From assembly GCA_964370855.1 (NCBI GenBank), contig CAYJMF010000161.1, positions 1-8,588 on the forward strand: DNA of 8,588 bases, read 5' to 3'. Position numbers and translations under genes: made by a program. Within the stretch, counting starts at the first letter, position 1. Each line of letters starts with the position of its first letter. This DNA is from JAKLKS01 sp964370855 (GTDB taxonomy: Bacteria > Planctomycetota > JAJSAM01 > JAKLKS01). This document shows positions 5,889 to 8,588 of the stretch, piece after piece. The notes beneath the pieces were generated by a model. The model was given only the letters and a program-made list of their open reading frames with translations, did not search any database and was not told the origin of the DNA.

Positions 5889-7248
5889 CGTCCCCCTCCC
5901 CGGGCCCGGCGAGCCCGGCGAACCGCGCGATCCGGCCGCGGGCGCGGAGCACCGCGAGGTGCAGTTCCCGCCGCTCCAGCTCCGCCGAGGCGAGGTCGAG
6001 GTCCGCGGCCAGGAGATCGTCCTGCGCCGTCAGCCGCTCGAGCCACGTGGCGAGGCCCGCGGACCACTGCCCCTCGGCGAGGTCGAGGCCGCGCCGCGCC
6101 GCGTCCCTCTGCAGGCGCAGCGCCGCCACCCGCTCCCGGGAGGCCACCAGGGTCTGGCGCGCCGCCTCCACCTCGCTCCGCACGAGGCGACGCTCGCGGG
6201 AGAGGCGCAGGCGCGCCTCCCGCAGGAGGGAGAGGGCCCGGCGCACGTCGGCCTCCACCTCCCCGGCGGAGAAGAGGGGGAGGGTCACCGTCAGGAGGGT
6301 CGTCCAGTCGAGGTCCGTCGGCTCCGACTGCCGGGAGAGGAAGAGGTTGAGGTCGAAGGAGACGGAGGGCCACCAGCCGCCGGCGGCCTCCCGCACGGCG
6401 GCGGCGGCGGCGTCCACGGAGCGGGCCGCGGCGCGGACCTCGGGCCTGGCCTCCTCGAGGTCCCGGAGCATCTCCTCGAGGGGGGGCGGCTCCTCGGGCA
6501 CGTCGAGTTCCCCGTCGAGGGGGACGGCCCCCGCCTCGAAGCCCGTGAGGAAGGAGAGTGCGGTGCGCCCGTTGCGCGCCTCCGCCTCGGCCTCCACGAG
6601 ATCGGCCCTCGCCTCGGCGGCGCGGGACTCCGCGAGGGCCACGGACAGAGGCCGCTCCGTCCCCGCGTCGAGGCGGGCCCTCGCGTCCTCGACGTGGGCG
6701 TCCTGGAGGGCGAGGGAGGCGCGGAGGACCCCGGCGCGCCGCTCCGCGCGGAGCACGAAGAAGTGGGCCCGGGCGACGGCGAGGAGGAGGTCGTCCCTGG
6801 CCGCGAACAGCCTCTCGCGCAGGGCCTCGGCGTCGAGGTCGGCGACGTCCATGCGGGCGGCGTCGGAGACGGGGCTCGCGTCGAGGGAGGCCGTCGCGGG
6901 GACGTCGAGGGTGGAGCGGCCGGGATCGGGGGAGCCCTGCCTCTCCCGGAAGAACCAGCGGGGGGAGAGGGCGAGGACGGGGAGGAAGGCGGAGGCGGCC
7001 CGGCGCCGCTCGATGACGGCCCGCACGTACTCCTCCCCCCGGGAGGCGAGGGCCTCGTCCCGCGCGTTGGCCAGCCGCATGGCCGTCGGGAGATCGAGCA
7101 TCCCCCCCGGGGCCGGGAGGCGGGTCGGGGCGGCCCCGGCGTCGAGGAGGTCCCGGTAGAGGGCCTCGTCGGCGCTTCCGTCCACGGCGCAGGCCGGGAG
7201 CAGGAGGGCTCCGGCGAGGAGGGCGGCCCGGCCCGCCGGCCCCGTCAA
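5872..7248 (-). CDS. TolC/OprM-type outer-membrane factor lipoprotein
   Basis: The product is the outer-membrane channel subunit of the tripartite pump. Read from TTG at 7248 it has 458 residues and begins with a lipoprotein signal peptide (Arg7, hydrophobic 8-17, LLPAC with Cys20). The mature part shows the two-fold outer-membrane-efflux-protein layout: long Ala/Arg/Glu-rich helices at about 130-235 and 330-440, a beta segment with FLPVLALSPRWFF (88-100), the motif ARPEVRAAARSVDAA (267-281), a second P-x-VSFDLNLFLS strand (294-305), and LTVTLPLFSAGEVEADVRRA (319-338), typical of the family. The open frame reaches upstream to 7365, but that extension is Arg/Pro-rich and lies inside the adaptor gene. 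TTG at 7248 forms TTGA with the adaptor stop and gives a clean signal peptide. It is preceded by eight G that may pair weakly with 16S rRNA. Confidence 0.93.
   Translation of the reverse strand: MTGPAGRAALLAGALLLPACAVDGSADEALYRDLLDAGAAPTRLPAPGGMLDLPTAMRLANARDEALASRGEEYVRAVIERRRAASAFLPVLALSPRWFFRERQGSPDPGRSTLDVPATASLDASPVSDAARMDVADLDAEALRERLFAARDDLLLAVARAHFFVLRAERRAGVLRASLALQDAHVEDARARLDAGTERPLSVALAESRAAEARADLVEAEAEARNGRTALSFLTGFEAGAVPLDGELDVPEEPPPLEEMLRDLEEARPEVRAAARSVDAAAAAVREAAGGWWPSVSFDLNLFLSRQSEPTDLDWTTLLTVTLPLFSAGEVEADVRRALSLLREARLRLSRERRLVRSEVEAARQTLVASRERVAALRLQRDAARRGLDLAEGQWSAGLATWLERLTAQDDLLAADLDLASAELERRELHLAVLRARGRIARFAGLAGPGEGDDAGPR
5891..5901 (-). promoter_or_regulatory. Ribosome binding site of the RND transporter gene
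   Basis: On the - strand the purine run GGGGAGGGGGA, with core GGAGG at 5899-5895, ends a few bases before the ATG at 5888-5886 (6 nt from core to start). It lies inside the last codons of the outer-membrane factor gene, so it fixes the transporter start within the upstream cistron and fits coupled translation. Confidence 0.65.
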
Positions 7249-8480
7249 CGGCCCCCCCCGGCGGGGGGCGCCGGGACGACGCGGAGGGGCGCCCCCGGGA
7301 CGAGATCCGCGGGGGGGGCGGCGAGGACCTCGTCCCCGGCGGCGAGGCCCTTGAGGACCTCCCACGCCTCCCCCGCGCGGCGGCCGAGGACGACGCGCCG
7401 CTCCTCGGCCTTCCCCCCCGCGTCCACGAAGACCTTGCGGATGCCGGCGAAGACGACGACGGAGGAGGCGGGGACGAGGGGGACCCCCTCGTCGGAGCCG
7501 ACGACGATCTCCGCCACGGCGAAGGCGCCGGCGGAGACGGCGAGGCCGGGGTTGGGAACCTCGATCTCGACCTCGAAGGTGCGGGTGGCGGGATCGACCT
7601 CGGGCCGGAGGCGGGTGACGCGGCCGGCGAGGGGCTCCTTCGAGCCCGCCGCCGTCGCCGTGGCCTGCTTCCCGGGGACGACCCCCTCCATCCGCGCCTC
7701 GGGCACGCGCACGCGCAGGCGCAGCGGGCTGACGTCGAGGAGGCGGTAGAGGGGGCGGCCGACGGGGACGTAGTCCCCGACGGACACGAGGCGGGTGGCG
7801 ACGAGCCAGGGCTCCGTCCCCCTCGGCGCGGCGTGGACGGCGTCCCTGACCTGCTGCTCCACGGCGGCGAGGTCGGCGGCGCGGGTGCGGGCGAGGGCCA
7901 GGGCGCTCTTCGCGTCGAGGCGGGCCGCGCGCACGGCGCTCGCGGCCACGTCCCGCAGGGTCTCGAGGTCGGCGAAGTCCTGGGGGCTGATGAGGGGGGG
8001 GTCCCGGTCCTTGAGGGTCCGGGCCCGCTCCAGCTTCGCGCTGGCGTTGGCCTCCTCGAGGCGGGCCTTCTCCACCGACGGGAGGGCCTCGTGGTCCACC
8101 TCCCCCTCGGGCATCCCGTCGAGACCGAGGCGCGCGAGACTCTCGGCGAGGGCCGCCGCCCGCTGGTCGCGAAGCAGCCGGTAGTCGGTGTCGTCGATGC
8201 GGGCGAGGACCGCCTCCGGCGGGACCCGGTCCCCCACCTCGGGGCCGACGGCGGCGATGCGCCCGGCGACCTTGGCGGAGACCGTCACCTCCTCCTCGGG
8301 GAAGAAGGTGCCCGTGGCCCGCACGATGCGGGGGAGCGTCCCCGTGGTGACGCGCACGAGGGAGACCTCGACGGGGGCGGCGGCGGGGGCGGGGGCGCCG
8401 TTCCCGGGGACCCCGCGTTCACCGCAGGCGGCGGCGAGGAGGAGGGTCGCGGCGAGCAGGGCGGGTCGCGCGGTTCTCAT
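7245..8480 (-). CDS. RND periplasmic adaptor (membrane fusion) lipoprotein
   Basis: The 411-residue protein is the HlyD/AcrA-like adaptor that bridges the transporter and the outer-membrane factor. Residues 1-19 form a lipoprotein signal (Arg2, Arg5, Leu/Ala core, LLAAAC with Cys19), followed by an Ala/Pro/Gly-rich linker to about 36. VSAKVAGRIAAVGPEVGDRV (67-86) is the first half of the lipoyl-like domain. An alpha-helical hairpin covers about 102-215, including a tip with Arg152/Arg154, Leu156 and Ser165 (PPLISPQDF) resembling the RLS docking motif. The second lipoyl half is near 222-250. The beta-barrel follows at about 252-330, with RPEVDPATRTFEVEIEVPN (292-310), and then a membrane-proximal domain. 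It is the first gene of the pump operon; its TGA overlaps the next gene's TTG start. The ATG at 8480 has only a weak upstream GGGA. Confidence 0.95.
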   Translation of the reverse strand: MRTARPALLAATLLLAAACGERGVPGNGAPAPAAAPVEVSLVRVTTGTLPRIVRATGTFFPEEEVTVSAKVAGRIAAVGPEVGDRVPPEAVLARIDDTDYRLLRDQRAAALAESLARLGLDGMPEGEVDHEALPSVEKARLEEANASAKLERARTLKDRDPPLISPQDFADLETLRDVAASAVRAARLDAKSALALARTRAADLAAVEQQVRDAVHAAPRGTEPWLVATRLVSVGDYVPVGRPLYRLLDVSPLRLRVRVPEARMEGVVPGKQATATAAGSKEPLAGRVTRLRPEVDPATRTFEVEIEVPNPGLAVSAGAFAVAEIVVGSDEGVPLVPASSVVVFAGIRKVFVDAGGKAEERRVVLGRRAGEAWEVLKGLAAGDEVLAAPPADLVPGAPLRVVPAPPAGGGR

Positions 8481-8535
8481 GGCGGTGTCCCGGTGAATCC
8501 CCCGGGACGGGAGAGGCTACTCGGGAGGCAGGGAC

Positions 8536-8552
8536 GTTCCTTACTAAGTAAC
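8536..8552. promoter_or_regulatory. Candidate operator dyad upstream of the pump operon
   Basis: GTTCCTTACTAAGTAAC is an odd-length dyad centred on C8544, and seven of eight base pairs are symmetric (consensus GTTnCTTA-C-TAAGnAAC). It lies 56 bp upstream of the adaptor ATG, in the only AT-rich patch of that leader. Compact dyads of this size are typical binding sites for MarR/HxlR- or TetR-type repressors, which often control RND pumps. No regulator gene is inside the window; it may lie just beyond the right edge. The symmetry is certain, its role inferred. No -35/-10 boxes can be assigned confidently. Confidence 0.45.
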
Positions 8553-8564
8553 TAACTCCGCGAG

Positions 8565-8588
8565 GCCCGGTCGCGGTCGCGACCGGGC
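8565..8588. repeat. Perfect inverted repeat at the right window edge
   Basis: GCCCGGTCGC (8565-8574) and GCGACCGGGC (8579-8588) are exact reverse complements around a GGTC loop. The self-complementary GGTCGCGACC at 8575-8584 lies within. The second arm ends on the last base of the window. It could be a hairpin between divergent genes, or a fold-back assembly artefact. No T-run is visible. Confidence 0.85.

Noticed and set aside
2622..6350. Very long + strand open frame (about 1240 codons) opposite the RND gene
   Set aside because: Its product is low-complexity, rich in Gly, His, Asp and Arg, with no domain or membrane segment. Such antisense frames arise from strong G/C third-position bias. 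The - strand RND frame has clear family motifs throughout.
7249..7365. N-terminal extension of the outer-membrane factor to 7365
   Set aside because: The added residues are Arg/Pro/Gly-rich, lie wholly within the adaptor gene, and would bury the lipoprotein signal peptide.
5362..7749. Long + strand frame across the outer-membrane factor and adaptor genes
   Set aside because: The composition is low-complexity and it opposes two genes with clear efflux motifs and signal peptides.

Overview
The window looks like a short scaffold, or the end of one, from a very GC-rich Gram-negative bacterium, probably a metagenome assembly. By eye GC is well above 65%, and almost every third codon position is G or C. 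The Gram-negative reading rests on a complete inner-membrane/periplasm/outer-membrane efflux pump and three lipoprotein signal peptides. An exported FG-GAP/ASPIC-UnbV protein in such a genome fits Planctomycetota, Acidobacteriota, Myxococcota or similar phyla. No marker gene here settles the choice. A run of 10 N marks a scaffold join, and both window ends are perfect inverted repeats, as often seen where assemblies break.

Layout. Positions 1-473 carry no gene I can support. They hold a 21-bp-arm inverted repeat at the left edge, the N gap, a poly-C run and a 45-nt pure pyrimidine tract. On the + strand, 474-962 encodes a four-helix membrane protein of the HemJ/CopD type. A tandem array of four 14-bp mini-hairpins (955-1010) then contains its stop codon. 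Next on the + strand, 1043-2722 encodes a secreted lipoprotein with seven calcium-binding FG-GAP/VCBS-type loops and a C-terminal ASPIC/UnbV domain.

The rest of the window, read on the - strand, is one compact operon transcribed right to left. It encodes a periplasmic adaptor lipoprotein (8480-7245), a TolC/OprM-type outer-membrane factor lipoprotein (7248-5872) and an HAE1-type RND transporter (5888-2706). The cistrons overlap by 4 and 17 nt, so translation is probably coupled. Together they make a full tripartite proton-driven export pump. A 17-bp dyad in the only AT-rich patch upstream of the adaptor gene is a candidate operator. The pump operon and the FG-GAP gene converge and overlap by 17 bp at their 3' ends, leaving no room for an ordinary terminator between them.

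I found no CRISPR array, RNA gene, transposase or phage gene, and no clear sign of a wholly new system. The most notable items are the hairpin array with stops in all three frames, the candidate operator, the nested palindromes at the edges and the uncharacterised FG-GAP lipoprotein.
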